From contig NC_058337.1 in assembly GCF_905475395.1 (NCBI RefSeq), positions 104,464,368-104,528,367 on the forward strand: a stretch of 64,000 nt of DNA, in the 5' to 3' direction. Position 1 is the first letter of the stretch. Every line of letters starts with the position of its first letter. Shown in pieces: positions 49,081-61,915 of the stretch. The notes under the pieces were generated by a model. The model was not told where the DNA came from and ran no database searches. It saw nothing but the letters and a program-made list of their open reading frames with translations. Source of the stretch: Chrysoperla carnea. Taxonomy: Eukaryota > Arthropoda > Insecta > Neuroptera > Chrysopidae. The translations under genes were made by a program, and so were the position numbers.

Positions 49081-50090
49081 GACGTTTGTTTTTCGCTATA
49101 AAAATAGGAAAATTATTTGAAATTCTTTGGTTTGATAAGTTTGTTTCGGTTTGCTTCCTTATAAAAGTTATGATATTCTTTCATAACTTTTAGTTTTATG
49201 GGAATTTTCCCTTTAATGTCAATTTGAACACTTGCTATCATAAAATTAATTAATTTTTAGAATTCCAACGTGTTATAAATATATATTATTAAAATAATAT
49301 GAAACAACAACTTTTTAATTTTAATTTTTTACATACAACCGGATCGTTATTGTTTTACAACAACATTAAAATGAAGTGAAAATTGGTGAAAACTGACGCA
49401 TTCGACGCATCTAAACTTATCGCGATTGTATACAGATTTATTATTGCATGATTTTTTATTTAAACTACAAAATAAAAACCAATAAGAGCAACATCTTCGT
49501 ACTTATATATAATTGAAGGTGAAAGGGATTAACGTGATGCTAAACTGGACGGAGATTTAAACGGGAAGAAGTTGCAGGGGAGAAGGATCTTATGCAGTGG
49601 TATTTTTTATGAATTTGGAATTGTCAAGAGAAACGAGCGTATTACATCTAGCTGTTACTTGTTAAATAAGTCATTGTTTATTAAAAGTAAGATTTCAAGA
49701 GTCTTGCAAGAGAATTAAAGGAGACTGGGATAATTACTACGCTTGACACCAAAAAACAAGATTATATATATAAAACATGCCCTGATGTGTATATCCAAGG
49801 AATGAAGAACAACCATACGTTTATGTGAGTAAGTTAAATTAAAATACTAAGTGTTTAAGAAAGCTACAAGTCTTTGAAGCTCTTGACCTAGGTCTAGCAG
49901 TTTTTCCTAGGTAAGTATAAGTAGAATGCCGCGAAAATTTTACTGGTTTTGAACCTCGGGCTTACATTGAATACTGCACTTTTGACGCCCATTTTATATA
50001 TAGGTTAAATTTACGTTTTTTTCCTTCGAAGTCGTATCGATATAAACGCTATGTTAATTATGGATATAAGTGATAGCCTTGCAAATAATA
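49081..50090 (+). repeat. Duplicated 3' flank, copy behind protease A
   Basis: This is collinear with 57356-58180 behind protease B. Landmarks are CTATAAAAATAGGAAAATTA, ATTTAAACTACAAAATAAAA, ATCTTCGTAC, TTCAAGAGTCTTGCAA and AAGTGATAGCCTTGCAA. It shows that the duplicated unit reached about 2 kb past the gene. Confidence 0.8.
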
Positions 50091-52175
50091 ATTATAGACG
50101 GTCGTAAAATATTTATTAATTATAAATACACAGTTGGGTGTGCTTTAATTAGTGCTATAACAACAAATGATTTACTTAAAGATGCTTAAAATACGTAGTT
50201 TAGATTAGATAATGCTTAATGGTTTTGAGAAAATTACCGACAAACTGAAAACAAAAATAAAAAATTATCTTTAGTCTGTCAATTAGTATTTTTTTAAATA
50301 GTTTATAAAAGTTGTTACTTGGAAAAGTTGTCTGGATCTTTTAACAATTCAACAGTTGATATTTAAAGGTAAATACTAATTTTTTTTTTTTTTTGAAAGC
50401 TGATTCCAGCCCATTTCAATTTCGTTTTCATAGCTTTTTTATATAACTACAGGATGAGACACATAAGTTTGCGATTTTGAAATTATTTTGACGAATGCCT
50501 ATCAATTTTTCAAAAATACTTTTGTTATCATATTTAATTATATAAAAAGTATTTAGAAAAATTATATCAATTGTATTTTACAAGTGAATTTGATTTTAAA
50601 TAATTTAAATTGTTAAATTATATAAAAAAACATTAAAGACAACCAAGTTATTCATAAAATTTCCGTCAATTTCAATGGCTTATTATCAATTTCGTTTTTG
50701 CAGTGCTTCAACTGTTAACGAAAAATCTAGGATATTATTCCTTCCAAGTAAACCCACAAGCAAAATTCGGAAGTTGCTAGATCCGACTAATTGATTAATT
50801 AATCAATTATATTTAGTTAAAAATACAATTTACGTACAAATTCGATTAATGCAATTTTTCCTAAAGGTGTCTGTGTGTCTGTCTGTCTGTCTGTGACTTC
50901 GTAGCTCCTAGGTGGATGAACTGATTTTGATTTTTTTTGTTTCGTTTGAACGGTAATTTAATGGATAGTGTTCTTAGATATATTTAAAGTGCCAGTTAAG
51001 GGTTCGAAAATTTGTCGAGGATTTTGTAAAAGGTAATTCAATAGAGAGTACTTATTCTAAGCTATGTTTCAAGTGCGAACAACTAAAAATAGGCCTTGAT
51101 CCTCAAAATCAGTTCCGCTTTGAGAAGGCTTTAAGGAAAAAAAAAGATATTTTAATGGGGAATGTTTTTAGATATGTTTCAAGTGCGAGTTTCACTCGTA
51201 AAAAAGTTAAAAAAATAAATTGTAAATTGATGGATTTTTGATTTACAGCTGCGTCTTCAAAATCGCACACTTCTCTGCCCCACCCTATATAATTTGAACT
51301 ATGCCTACATAATAAAAATTACAATAGGTAAATACAACCGTACCGTTTGCAATGTCGAAAATCCGTATTGTTGCATGAGTTAATGTTTAAAATATTACGT
51401 TAGAAAAAATGTTTAAAATATTACGAATATTTGCGTATTAGTGTTTTGTTTGGAGTAGCGAATCGGCGGTTCGGCGATAATGGTTCCACTTACTGAACGA
51501 TTAAAAAATATATAAAAACTATTTGTTCACAGTCACGAACATTTGTTATAGAAACAAGTCACTTTAAATATGATGTCAGAGAAGTTTTATATGGCTTAGC
51601 GGACTTAAACCGTAATTTTTTTAAATAGGTAACATATCTCTATTTTTTGTGTGTTTATTCGAATTAAAATATATTTAATTGAAAAACATAATAAGCTTTT
51701 TAACGACAAGCATAGTGTTACCTAGCTTTTCTATTTCAATATTTTTCTCAGAAAGAGACCGCTTGAATTACTAAGGAGTATTTTCATAGAATAACAAGCT
51801 AAAATTATTGTTAAAATTTTTGGCAAAAAGGTCAAGAACTTCAACAGCATGATTTTAAGATAATACAAAAAATACAATTAAGATAACACTACTTAACATT
51901 ATACACTAAGTGTTTTTTCTATTTATTGTCGTATAAATGTGTTGTTTTTTTTTTTTTGGGAAAATTTATTTTTTCAACTAAATTTGGCACGTAGTCTATA
52001 AATTAATTAATTATATCACCTTTTTTAAACTTAATGGCTAATTAGAAACATGCTTTCTTTATTCTTTTATCCTAATGATTCCTACTAATTGTAAAATTTT
52101 TTGCTCATTATTTACTATTATCATTTTTTAAAACAATTATATTTGTAATGAATTTTGGTAATTTTATATTTTTAG
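50091..52175. other. Spacer between the protease units
   Basis: No gene was found. 50865-51200 is an inverted R2 repeat with a GTCT microsatellite (50879-50895). The likely promoter and leader exon of protease B should fall here. A TATATAAAAA near 51509 followed by TTCACAGTC is a possible core promoter, but its spacing is short. 51840-52100 resembles the DNA in front of protease A. Confidence 0.45.
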
Positions 52176-52184
52176 GTTTTTAGG

Positions 52185-55100
52185 ATGCCATTATGTATGC
52201 AAATCATACTACTATCATCTTTAATATTAGTACAAATAATTTCATTGGACGCTATAACATATGATCCAGACTGTAATTATTATTCACAGGCCGAATTAAA
52301 TCAAACATATTATGTGATAAGTCCTGGATATCCTAAGCCCTATGGACAATCACGGAAATGTCGTTGGATAATTGAAAGTCCGCAAAATACAATTGTGCAA
52401 ATGTACTGCGAAGAGTTCAATGTATTATCTACGGTAATAATTAGTTGAACATTTGACTATGTGGTATCAACTTGTCTGAGATCCTTTAGAATTGTATTAT
52501 AGGTGCCTACGCACCACTCTCTCTTTCTTTCTTTTATGTGATGTAGACGAAGTTGAGCAAGGGAGCAAATATTTTTTAAATTGTTTAAAAACTTCCACGC
52601 GCGCTCCCCTTTGTATCCTCAAGAAGGTAGGCACATGCCTTATCGACAATCAGCTTCTGAATTGTTGACTGCGACATAACGTGAATTCCACCTCAATACC
52701 AATCGAAAACATTTGGTTGTCGCTCGAGATATACTTCTGAGAGAAAAAATATATTCTTGCTTAGATTTACTTGCAATTGTAAAAATCATTTTTAAAAGAT
52801 GTTTGACCACATTTGATGGAGAGATGGATATTTTTGTTGAGGTAGTGGGATAACAAAATAAAATTTCAAAACAAGTTCTTCTGACAAGAGGATTAGAAAT
52901 AACTCTTCAAAGTTTTTCAGAAAATATTCAAATGTTTTAATTAGGTTTTTTTAATTTTTAACTAAGAAATTGGGTGTTCTTAGTTTGACCACTATGTGTG
53001 TGTGTTGTCTGTCTCCCTGACAGGCAAACAGACAAAGAGACAACCAAAAACTGAAAACATTCATTTTCCGTACCCGAAAAATTTGTCGGTGGTTTTTTAA
53101 ATTTTGTAAATTTCACTTGTTTTATGAGAAATCAAAAAGTTTCAGGCCATTCATGGAATTTAGCAAATTTTCTTCAAGGGTCAAGAGATTAGTATAAATC
53201 ACGGGAAATTTTCGTTAAAAAGTCGAAAAGTGCCTAATAATTTCTAAAACGGTCGACTTTTATTTGTGAGTAACCCTAAAGCTTCAAACTCACATGAAAG
53301 AATAAAATACGCGTTAAATGTAAATAAATTAATATAAATCAAATTTAATGCCTTGGGTAAAATGGTTTTGAATAGGTAAAAGTTAAGTTTTAACTAAATC
53401 CTTTGAAGTGCTTTTGAGAAAACTGATGAACTAAAAACATTTAACATCCTTTAATTTTTTTTTTTTGCATTGAATAGTCCACACAATATTGTTCTGGCGA
53501 TGTAATGATTGTCTCTACAGAAGGAAAAGCAGATTTATCCGATGGTGATAAATATTGTGGAAAGGGACAATTTTCAATAAATTCTAAAAGTAATCAATTA
53601 GTTGTTGGTAAGAAATTATGTTTTATGTATAAATCTTAGAAAATTTCTTGAGCACGGTACCCGTAAATCGGTATTTTACGGTTCCTATCGTTCTTATATT
53701 TTATACCATTCCTTATTTTTTTAAACGAAGACATATACAAACAGGCAGACGTTTCACTTTATTTGTAGATTATTTTTCCTATTTTTCATGTTGCTAGGAT
53801 TCTTTTCAACCGCCAATAGTACAGGTGGAAACTTTTTGTGTACTTTGGGAGTGGTTGACCCAACACCAACATGTGATTGTGGCTGGCGAAATACGGTAAG
53901 CAAGTTTACTTTTTAAATCGAACACTTTTTAATTCATTTTAAAATATTTAGCGTCGTATTGTGGGTGGTGTTGATACTGGTGTAAATGAATATCCAATGA
54001 TGGCTGGTTTGGTGGATTTTGAAGAAGTCAGCGTTTTTTGTGGAAGTACAATTATATCAAGAAATTATGTATTAACTGCTGCACATTGTTTAGTTAATGC
54101 TGAGTTGAATAATACTGGTATTCTTGTTGGTGATTGGAATCTCAATACTGGAACTGATACCCCAAAATCTAAGATATATAATTCGGCAGAGTTTTTAATA
54201 CATCGAGACTTTAATTCACAAACTTTTGAAAATGATATTGCTTTGGTCAAAACAACAAAGCCAATTGCGTTCAGTTTAGAAGTTGGGCCAGCATGTTTAC
54301 CAATTCTTTATCAGACAACTAATTTCGTAGGAACTTATGTTACAGAATTAGGTAAAACACTATTTTTTACTCTATAATGAGACTGACATCTTTAATAAGC
54401 TATTTGAAGCTTTTATTTCAATCGAAAATTATTTGTTTAAAATTTTTGAATAAAACAAATGAAAGTGAAAAAAAAGGTTTTTGTATTTATGAAAAAACTC
54501 ATTACTGCTTTTGTTTTGTTTTCAGGTTGGGGAACATTAGGCTTTGGTTATGCGCCAAGTGACGTTTTGCAAAAAGTCGATCTTCGAGTGATTTCTTTAG
54601 AAGTTTGTAAACAAACTTACAGCTCAGTTCAAAATAGACAATTTTGTACATACACTGATAATAAGGACTCATGCCAGGTAATATTATAGTTTACAAAATT
54701 TGAACGTCAGGTAAGGGAAGGGTGTACAAGATGATCCCATGGACTAAGCTGTCCTTTTTCAATATTGACGAAAAATTGTAAGTTAGTTTAGTTAGTTCTA
54801 GAGTGTAGGCTAGAGTGTAGGTCTCAGCCCCACAAATATCAGACAAATGTTAAAAAATCAAAAATTATGTGGTGTTAATCTAATTTAAGAGTTTGAGCCT
54901 GGTCAACTATTTCTTATCAGTTTAAGGCAATGACGTAATCTTTACAATTTTTATTAATATTCAACATTGTTTAAAACGTGGAGCAATAATCTTATAAAAT
55001 TATATTAAAGTAATTTTTTTAGTTTCAAACGAAGAACTTGAAATTCGGCAAGACGATATCTGTGCTTGTGTATAAGATGATCTGTGAAATAACTCACTTC

Positions 55101-57017
55101 CGAACACTCTAAAATGAATTATACCAAACTACACCAACAACGATCGGTTTTCAAGTAGCGCAAAGATTTTCAAATTTACTAAAAAAAATCGATTTTATTG
55201 CAATCGAAACCACAGTACCAACTGTAACATAGCTAGGCTGTAGAGCTTTTCTTGTAGAAATGAGTTAGAAAGGCTTCGTCACCAATACTATTGTAAAACT
55301 ACGCATGCAAACAAAATATTTTCTTACCCACCCTTCATAGTAGATATTTTTGTTTGCGATCAAAGAAATTGGCCTGTATTAAAAATCATTGGAGATCATC
55401 TTGGACACACGATTTGACACTTAGATTAATTCATAAATTTATAATGTAGGGAGATTCTGGCGGACCTGCTTTATGGCAAAGAAATTCTTCAAGTCGTTTG
55501 CAACTATTGGGTATTATAAGTACTGGAAATGCATGTGCTGTACGCAATGTGCCGGGAATAAATACTAAAGTTGCATCATATATTAGGTGGATACGAACTT
55601 ATACCCCAGGTAAGTTTGAATATGCATGTAGGTATTAGCGGTAAAATTAAGAAAATATCGGGAAGTATTAATATGTGCAATCCGACTGGATATCGATTCT
55701 AACCTAAAGTACGAATTTTTAAAATATTTGTAATTTCGCTGCGATAGTTGTGTGTTTTTGTATTGATAATCAAACTATGAGGTTGCTCTGTATTCCTTAC
55801 TTAAGTTGGTAAGAAAATTTTATTAATAATGCTCATAGTTTCTAAGAAGCTTCTTTATCGAGTGAAATACAGTGTATAAACAAAACTTATTTGGATAAAT
55901 TAAATTGAGTACTCCTGAAAGTAAGAAGTAATTCCAGAAAAAAATCACTTTTATTTAGTTACTATGGTAAAATTAATCGTTTATTTAAACAAAAATTGTT
56001 GAAATCAATCACAAACTTTTTCTTTTTTTCTGCCTGGACTGTCATTAGTTACGAGCACCTTTGGAAAATTTTACAAAAGCAAGAATATACGATATTTACA
56101 TATTTTGATAGTATCTACCTAATTCAAAAAATCTCTCGTTTAAAATATCCATTCATTTTTGAGCAAAATTAGGATTTACATTAGATCATATTATCACTGA
56201 CGGGACGCTTCATAGCTTTTATTTATCGATGATTGTGCTGTTAAAAAAACAATTTTTGACAATATAGCTCGAATGTTTTCACAAAGACGGATCTATTTAA
56301 CGGCCTCGTCGATACAAACGGCCCTTGGTCTCCATTGCAGGGCAAAAATATGGAAGACGTAGATCTCTAAAGTGTATACGTAATTTCATTGATTATTATT
56401 ATCATTTAGCGAATGGATGCAGTCAGTTACAATCTTACTTAGTACAAGCCAGGATCTTATACCTCTTGCAGATGTTTTCCCAAATTGCTATACCTACTTA
56501 AAGATTTTTTTAACGTTGCCAATCGTCAGCTATGTAGTAGAGAGCTCTTTCTCCAAGATGTCGTGTACCTATATAAAACAAAAATAGGACAATAATATCG
56601 CACTATCGACTAAATCATTTATCAGTTCTTTCAGAAACTGCGAAAATAGGAGTTGCAATGCACAAATTACAAAGTACAAATAAAAGAATTTGCATCAGGA
56701 CAAAATTCAGAAAGGTGGACTTATAATTGATATGTCATAGCTACACATAGTTTGTCACTTTATTTTCCAATAATGTCGTAGAGTGGTTGTTTGTATAAAC
56801 AAACACTAAGTCATATTATTATTAATAAAATATTTTATTGTTCTATTTTTTCCTATACCTATATCACTATCGCAATTAGTTGTGTAACTAGACAAACCCC
56901 TAAGTAGTATTAGCTCAGGGCTACACAAATTCAAGATCAGCTCCCAGATTTTCGTGTGGAAAAATTTTTAATCAATTTTTCTTTTTTACAGGTGAATCGT
57001 ATTGTTCAAGGCCCTAA
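52185..57017 (+). CDS. CUB-domain trypsin-like serine protease B, 404 aa
   Basis: Exons: 52185-52433 (exon begins 52176), 53478-53607, 53798-53895, 53952-54351, 54526-54677, 55450-55609 and 56992-57017, total 1,215 nt. Exons 2-7 have exactly the lengths and phases of protease A (130, 98, 400, 152, 160, 26), so the two are tandem duplicates. A signal peptide (starts MPLCMQIILLSSLILVQIIS) precedes the CUB domain and a CDCGWRN linker. Cleavage is expected at R161|IVGG. The triad is His204, Asp254 and Ser346, with Asp340 in the pocket, so it should be an active trypsin-like enzyme. Differences from A cluster in surface loops: FEEVSVFCGST replaces A's LDASSIFCGGS, and the C-terminus is ESYCSRP against ESYCVKA. 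Role and tissue cannot be read from sequence. Confidence 0.95.
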
Positions 57018-57063
57018 TCAAATCAAGGACATTATTAATTATTAATTATGTTTGAAAATTAAT

Positions 57064-57069
57064 AATAAA
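57064..57069 (+). promoter_or_regulatory. Poly(A) signal of protease B
   Basis: AATAAA lies 47 bases after the protease B stop codon. Confidence 0.6.
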
Positions 57070-57355
57070 TTTATTTGAAAAATATAATTTCTAAAAATTA
57101 ATTTTTATTGCGTTTTTAATTTGAGCTTCTCTATTCACGCTATAATATAATATTCAGCTTGTATTTCTATCCCTCGAACTAAAAAAAGGGGTGTTATAAG
57201 ATTGACCGCTATGTGTGTGTGGCTATTTGTATGTCTGTCTGCGACATCGTCCAATTTTCGTCCATCCAATTTTTTTTAGTTACAATTAGTGTACTACACC
57301 GAAGCAAAAAGAACTAAGAAAATATTTTTTAATTTGTTTTTTACAGGGTGTCCCT

Positions 57356-58180
57356 GTAGACGTTTGCGTTCCGCTATAAAAATAGGAAAATTACTACTTG
57401 AAATTCTTCGGTTTGGTATATTCGACCTTCATTAACAGTAGATATTCTTTCATAATTTCCAGTTTCAAAAGAATTTCAACACTTGCTATGCTATTATAGA
57501 ATTAATTAATTTGTAGAATTCCCACGTGTAATTAAATATAATGATTAAAATAATTTGCAACAACAATTTTTTAATTGTAATTTTTTACATAAAAAGCGTT
57601 CCTTATTGTTTTGTGAAAACTCATCATTCGACGCGCATGATTTTTTATTTAAACTACAAAATAAAAACCAATAGGAGCGACATCTTCGTACGTATATTTA
57701 ATTGAGAGTAAAAGGGATAAATCTGTATTACATCTATCTGTTACTTGTAAATAAGTCAACGTTTATTAAAAGCAAGACTTCAAGAGTCTTGCAAACGTGA
57801 TCACAAACAAGACTGAAATTATTACAACGTCTGAAGCCATAATACGAGAATAGGTGTATTTAACGTGTTCTGATGGATAGATGGGGACCAAGATCAAAAA
57901 CACGTTTATGTGAGAAGCCCGATAACAATAGGCTAGGACGCTACAAGTGTGCGGTACCCGAGTACAATATGCCGAATATTCAATTCACAATATTCCGAAA
58001 ATAATTTCTTTGCCTTACTCGTAGCTGAAATATTTTTTCGGATTCAATCATACTCGAATACTGAAATCGTGGTCGGAGGTATTTGGAATGCTAGAATAAG
58101 GAATGAACAATATGTAAAATTTAATTTTATGTCAAGTAACACTATGTTTATTACGGAAGTAAGTGATAGCCTTGCAATAA
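57356..58180 (+). repeat. Duplicated 3' flank, copy behind protease B
   Basis: This is the partner of 49081-50090. It begins TAGACGTTTGCGTTCCGCTA and ends near AAGTGATAGCCTTGCAATAA. Internal gaps make it shorter than its partner. The first 170 bases after the protease B poly(A) signal (57175-57300) hold another R2-type end (GGGGTGTTATAAGATTGACC). Confidence 0.75.
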
Positions 58181-58199
58181 TTTCTTCAATAATTGCTTT

Positions 58200-58870
58200 G
58201 TTTTAGTAGTTATAAACAAACTATGAGGTAGCTCTGGTCAGTTAATTTTATCAATCAGTAGTTTCTCTAAGAATCTTCTTTATCCCGTGAATTGACAGTG
58301 TATATATACACTGTAGACAGAATTTGCTTGGATAAATAAAATTAATTAGTCCTGAAAGTAAGTAGTAATTCCAGGAAAAGCCACTTTTATTTATGTTACT
58401 GCGCTAAAATTAAGTATTTATTTTAAACAAATATGGTTAAAATCTGTCATAAATGGCCATATAATCCATAAATTTTTTTGGCCGGCATAGTTAAGAGTCA
58501 CGAGTTGTACTGGTCGAAAATCAGGAAGTAAGTATATACGACATTAGGTATTGATACATTATTAACATATTTTGACAATACATAATTAAAAAAACCTCTC
58601 ATGGTGAACGCTCTAAACAGCTTCATTTTTGACAAAATTAGGATTTATATAAGATCGTATTGTCACCGCCGAAACGCCTCACAGATTTTTTCATCGATGA
58701 TAGTGCTGTTTAAAAGACGATTTCTGAAAAATTTCAACATATGGTTCGTTTGGATAAATTTTAATGTTTACTCTTTTTTATAGTTGAATCGTATTTTTCA
58801 AGACCCTAATCAAAATCAAAGAAATTATTAATTATTAATTATTAATTATATTATTTAATATTTAAAAATT
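58200..58870 (+). pseudogene. 3' ghost of a further CUB-protease copy (end of intron 6 and exon 7)
   Basis: Segments match intron 6 of protease B in order: 58215-58410 with 55770-55965 (CAAACTATGAGGT, AGTCCTGAAAGTAAG, AGTAATTCCAG) and 58620-58740 with 56160-56280 (AAAATTAGGATTTA, ATCGATGAT). Then comes a full equivalent of exon 7 at 58784-58809 with its own acceptor. That exon would encode V-E-S-Y-F-S-R-P-stop: the last cysteine has become Phe. Upstream exons are missing, and the ghost begins directly after the duplicated flank. Confidence 0.8.
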
Positions 58871-59141
58871 TATAAGAATTTTTTTAATTTTTTTTATTTG
58901 ACCACCTACTTTATCATCTCCACACGCCATAACATAACAGTCATGCCTGTATTTTTAATCCAAAATAACATAAAATCAGAATATATTATCGATTTTTATG
59001 TATAGAAATCAACGCTACCATAAAAAGACATGTTATTGTGAAATACAAAAAATTAATTTGAAAGATTTAGGAGAATCTTTTTGACGTTCTCAGGCGACTT
59101 CTTCCTTGTGGATCCGTCACTGGATGTTTAAAGTTTGCAGT

Positions 59142-60960
59142 TTACTTGTATAGTGGAGGAAATCCAAACATATCCGGATTAAAATCATCTAGTTTATCTA
59201 TAGTTTGATTTGCTTCATTCCTCCATGAATATGGTGTATTTGGGTCACTTGCTATAAAAACGGTTTTCATTCCAATTTTAGTTGCAGCACGGATACCATA
59301 AATTGAATCGTCGAATACTACACAACTACATGATGACGGTCGCTGAAAAAATCGTGCAGCACATACGATATACATTTGTGGATGCGGAGTACCACGCCGT
59401 GGCATACGATCCGAATTACTTAATAGGATATGTTCGAATTTTTTTATTAATTCCATATGATTGACAACCATATGTCGAAACGCTAGATCTGAGGTCGTTG
59501 TTGCTATTGCCATTGGTATCCCATTTCGAGAAAAGTAATTTACTAATTTGTCAGCTCCTGTAACAACAACGAAATTGTGTATTTATATAGAAAAATTCAC
59601 AAATGTAAGAACAAAAAGACTTCTTATTAATGGATCTGTTTTGAGAGAATTTAACAGACATGAGATGAAGCTTGCTTACTGATTTGTTGAGAAAATAAGG
59701 CATTTGACCCAGGAAAAAATTCCGCGCTAGAAACTAAGGGTAAAATTGGTTTTTCAGATAATTCAAGAATACTCTATACTGCTAAGAAAATGAAATGTGG
59801 GTAAGTTTTCGTGATAGATCAGTTTCCCTATATAATTTGTCAATTTTTGTATTGGTTATTTTTATTAGCCTAAATGTAATACAACCCTGACATTCTAAAA
59901 GTAGACAGAGATGTTTTTTGCGTACCTATAGGCTATAGCCTCTTTTTCGGAAGTTTGTAGCAGACTTTGGGGCTGGTAGGGCAAATAAGTTAATCCCAGT
60001 TAATCTAAAGTATAACGTGACTAAAATATTAATTCTCAATTATGATATTTAAGATATCACAGAAGGCTGCATCGCCATATCGTTCCCTCCCATCGCTTTA
60101 ACGGCTTGCACCGTTATAAACTGAAGTAAGTTTAGGAAAGGTTAGGGATTTTGAATCGCTTGAGTCATTGTATAAAGTGGTGTATAATAATTTGTTTTAT
60201 AATGACGCTTACCCTTCGGTATTCTTATTTTCACCTAGATTACACAGGAAAACTCATTTTAAGATATTTGCTGGAAAATTAGGGTTTTTTACGATATGTG
60301 CCACTTTTTATTTGTATAAAAGTCATGGTCTGCCTTACTTTAAGCAAAAATTACTTATATTATCAACTCTGTTATTAATTCCTAAATCTATACTTTGGAC
60401 AGTGCTTTAAATAAGAATCGGTGACATAAAGTTGGGCAGTCTTTAAAAAAATTGTACCTTATTTTGTCCTCAACGAATTTGCTTTATATTTTTATTGGAT
60501 TATGTTTTGAGAAAACCTTTTTGAAGGAAGTTCTACCTGTGCTACAATTCCAAATGTAATTCCTTCAATTAAATTCAAATAATTTACCTGGACACATAGT
60601 ACATTTACTCAAATAATGCCTATAATATTGTATAATTTCATTTCGGATATCCTCTTTAACAATTGGCATCTTATATTTATCAATTAAATATTCTGCTAAA
60701 TCAAAGCCATAAAGACCACGCCGTTCTAAATTCGCTTTGGCATCTAAACGATAGCTACAATCCAATTCTTTTAATACATTATTGATAATATTCTCGTAAA
60801 GATGATCCGTATAAAGCAGCGTATTATCTAAATCAAATATAACATGCGAACATTGAAAATGTTGATGACTTTCACAATTTGCTACCGTATCCCATTCTAA
60901 ATTTGGATTTAGATTACACAGTGGTTTTGGACGTTTATTTCTAAAATCGGAATCGAACAT
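59142..60960 (-). CDS. HAD phosphatase, pseudouridine-5'-phosphatase (PUDP/GS1-like) family, 262 aa
   Basis: Two exons: 60960-60588 (G|GTAAAT donor, phase 1) and 59557-59142 (stop). HAD motif I is FDLDNTLL (Asp43 nucleophile, Asp45). A variable cap follows (about 55-115), then CPG-ADKL, motif II ATTTS (Thr145 or nearby) and motif IV VVFDDSIYGIRAATKIGM (Asp207/208). The C-terminus DDFNPDMFGFP parallels the vertebrate enzyme's QDFQPELFGLP, a strong family signature. PUDP removes phosphate from pseudouridine-5'-phosphate in the cytosol during RNA breakdown. The usual motif III lysine, in G-K-P-x-P, is Thr181 here (RRGTPHPQMY). Arg178/179 may stand in for it, or activity may be altered. About 30 extra N-terminal residues precede the domain. 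Substrate is inferred from family only. Confidence 0.9.
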
Positions 60961-61489
60961 TTTGGTATCAGTTTAGTATTTGCTTGCTCATTATTGGTTT
61001 TATTTTTTATTTAAATTTAATTTTGTGTGTGTCATATTTGTTTTAATTTTGACATTTGGATTTGACAGTTTGTCCAAATGTCTCAATGCCAACTATGGTT
61101 TTTGAATTTTGGATCGTACAATTTTAATCCGACAAACGGAGGATTAGTTATTTCGCTATAGATCACAAACACCTAAACTGGATTTAACCATCTTTAGAAT
61201 CGAGTGAGTTTTAAAATTGGCTATACGGTAGCTATAGTCCGCAAAATTTCCGAGGTGATAAAATTATTCTTGTAGAAATATGGTAATGTACTCAAGAGGG
61301 ACACGCAAAGGAATAACTGAGGCCGGGTCCGTAACTAGAAAGTAGCAAAGAAGGCACCTGCCACCGGTGCATAAGAAATAGAGGCGCAAAACAAAACGTA
61401 TGTTTTATACGTAAAACAAAAAGTTAGTAAAGAATCATGTAAAGGGCGCTCATTATTTTACATAAAGTCATAAAGTTAAATAATTCCAT
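60961..61489. other. Upstream region of the HAD phosphatase gene
   Basis: No further gene. The phosphatase promoter should lie within the first few hundred bases; no TATA box stands out. 61318-61385 is GC-richer (AGGCCGGGTCCGTAAC) and may be a repeat fragment. Confidence 0.4.
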
Positions 61490-61915
61490 TTTCATTTTTT
61501 TTGGAACCCACTAATTTTGGGTCATTCTTTTCGGCTGTGATGTCAACTTTTCGCTAGTTATCACGTATGTGCTTAATTCCGGGACTACGACTCCACTATA
61601 AGAAACCTATTAGAGCTAGGTTAATTTTGATCATGAATTTGGATATTTTGTCCCAAATTTAGTAAGATTACATACTTGGTTTATCAAAATTGGATAAAAT
61701 TTGGATGTGATAGAGCAAAATAAAATTTTTTGGATTCTGATGACGTCATTAAGTTAAAAAATTCGATTTTTTTGATAACACAGGCAAATTTGATCCGATA
61801 TTATTTGAATTTTTTTTTGAAACCCACTAATTTTGAGTCATTCTTTTCAGCTGTGATATCAATTTTTCGCCAGTTATCACTTATGTGCTTAATTCCGGGA
61901 CCAGGACTTTTATTC
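61490..61915. repeat. Second locus of the ~315-bp satellite-like monomer
   Basis: GGAACCCACTAATTTTGGGT near 61502 recurs as GAAACCCACTAATTTTGAGT near 61819 (period 316). Sequence and order match 33221-34017, including TGACGTCA at 61741-61748. About 1.4 monomers are present. They are more diverged from the first locus than its monomers are from each other. Confidence 0.85.

Noticed and set aside
51505-51540. TATA box and initiator for protease B
   Set aside because: TATATAAAAA and TTCACAGTC are only about 20 bases apart, and no matching pair was found upstream of protease A.
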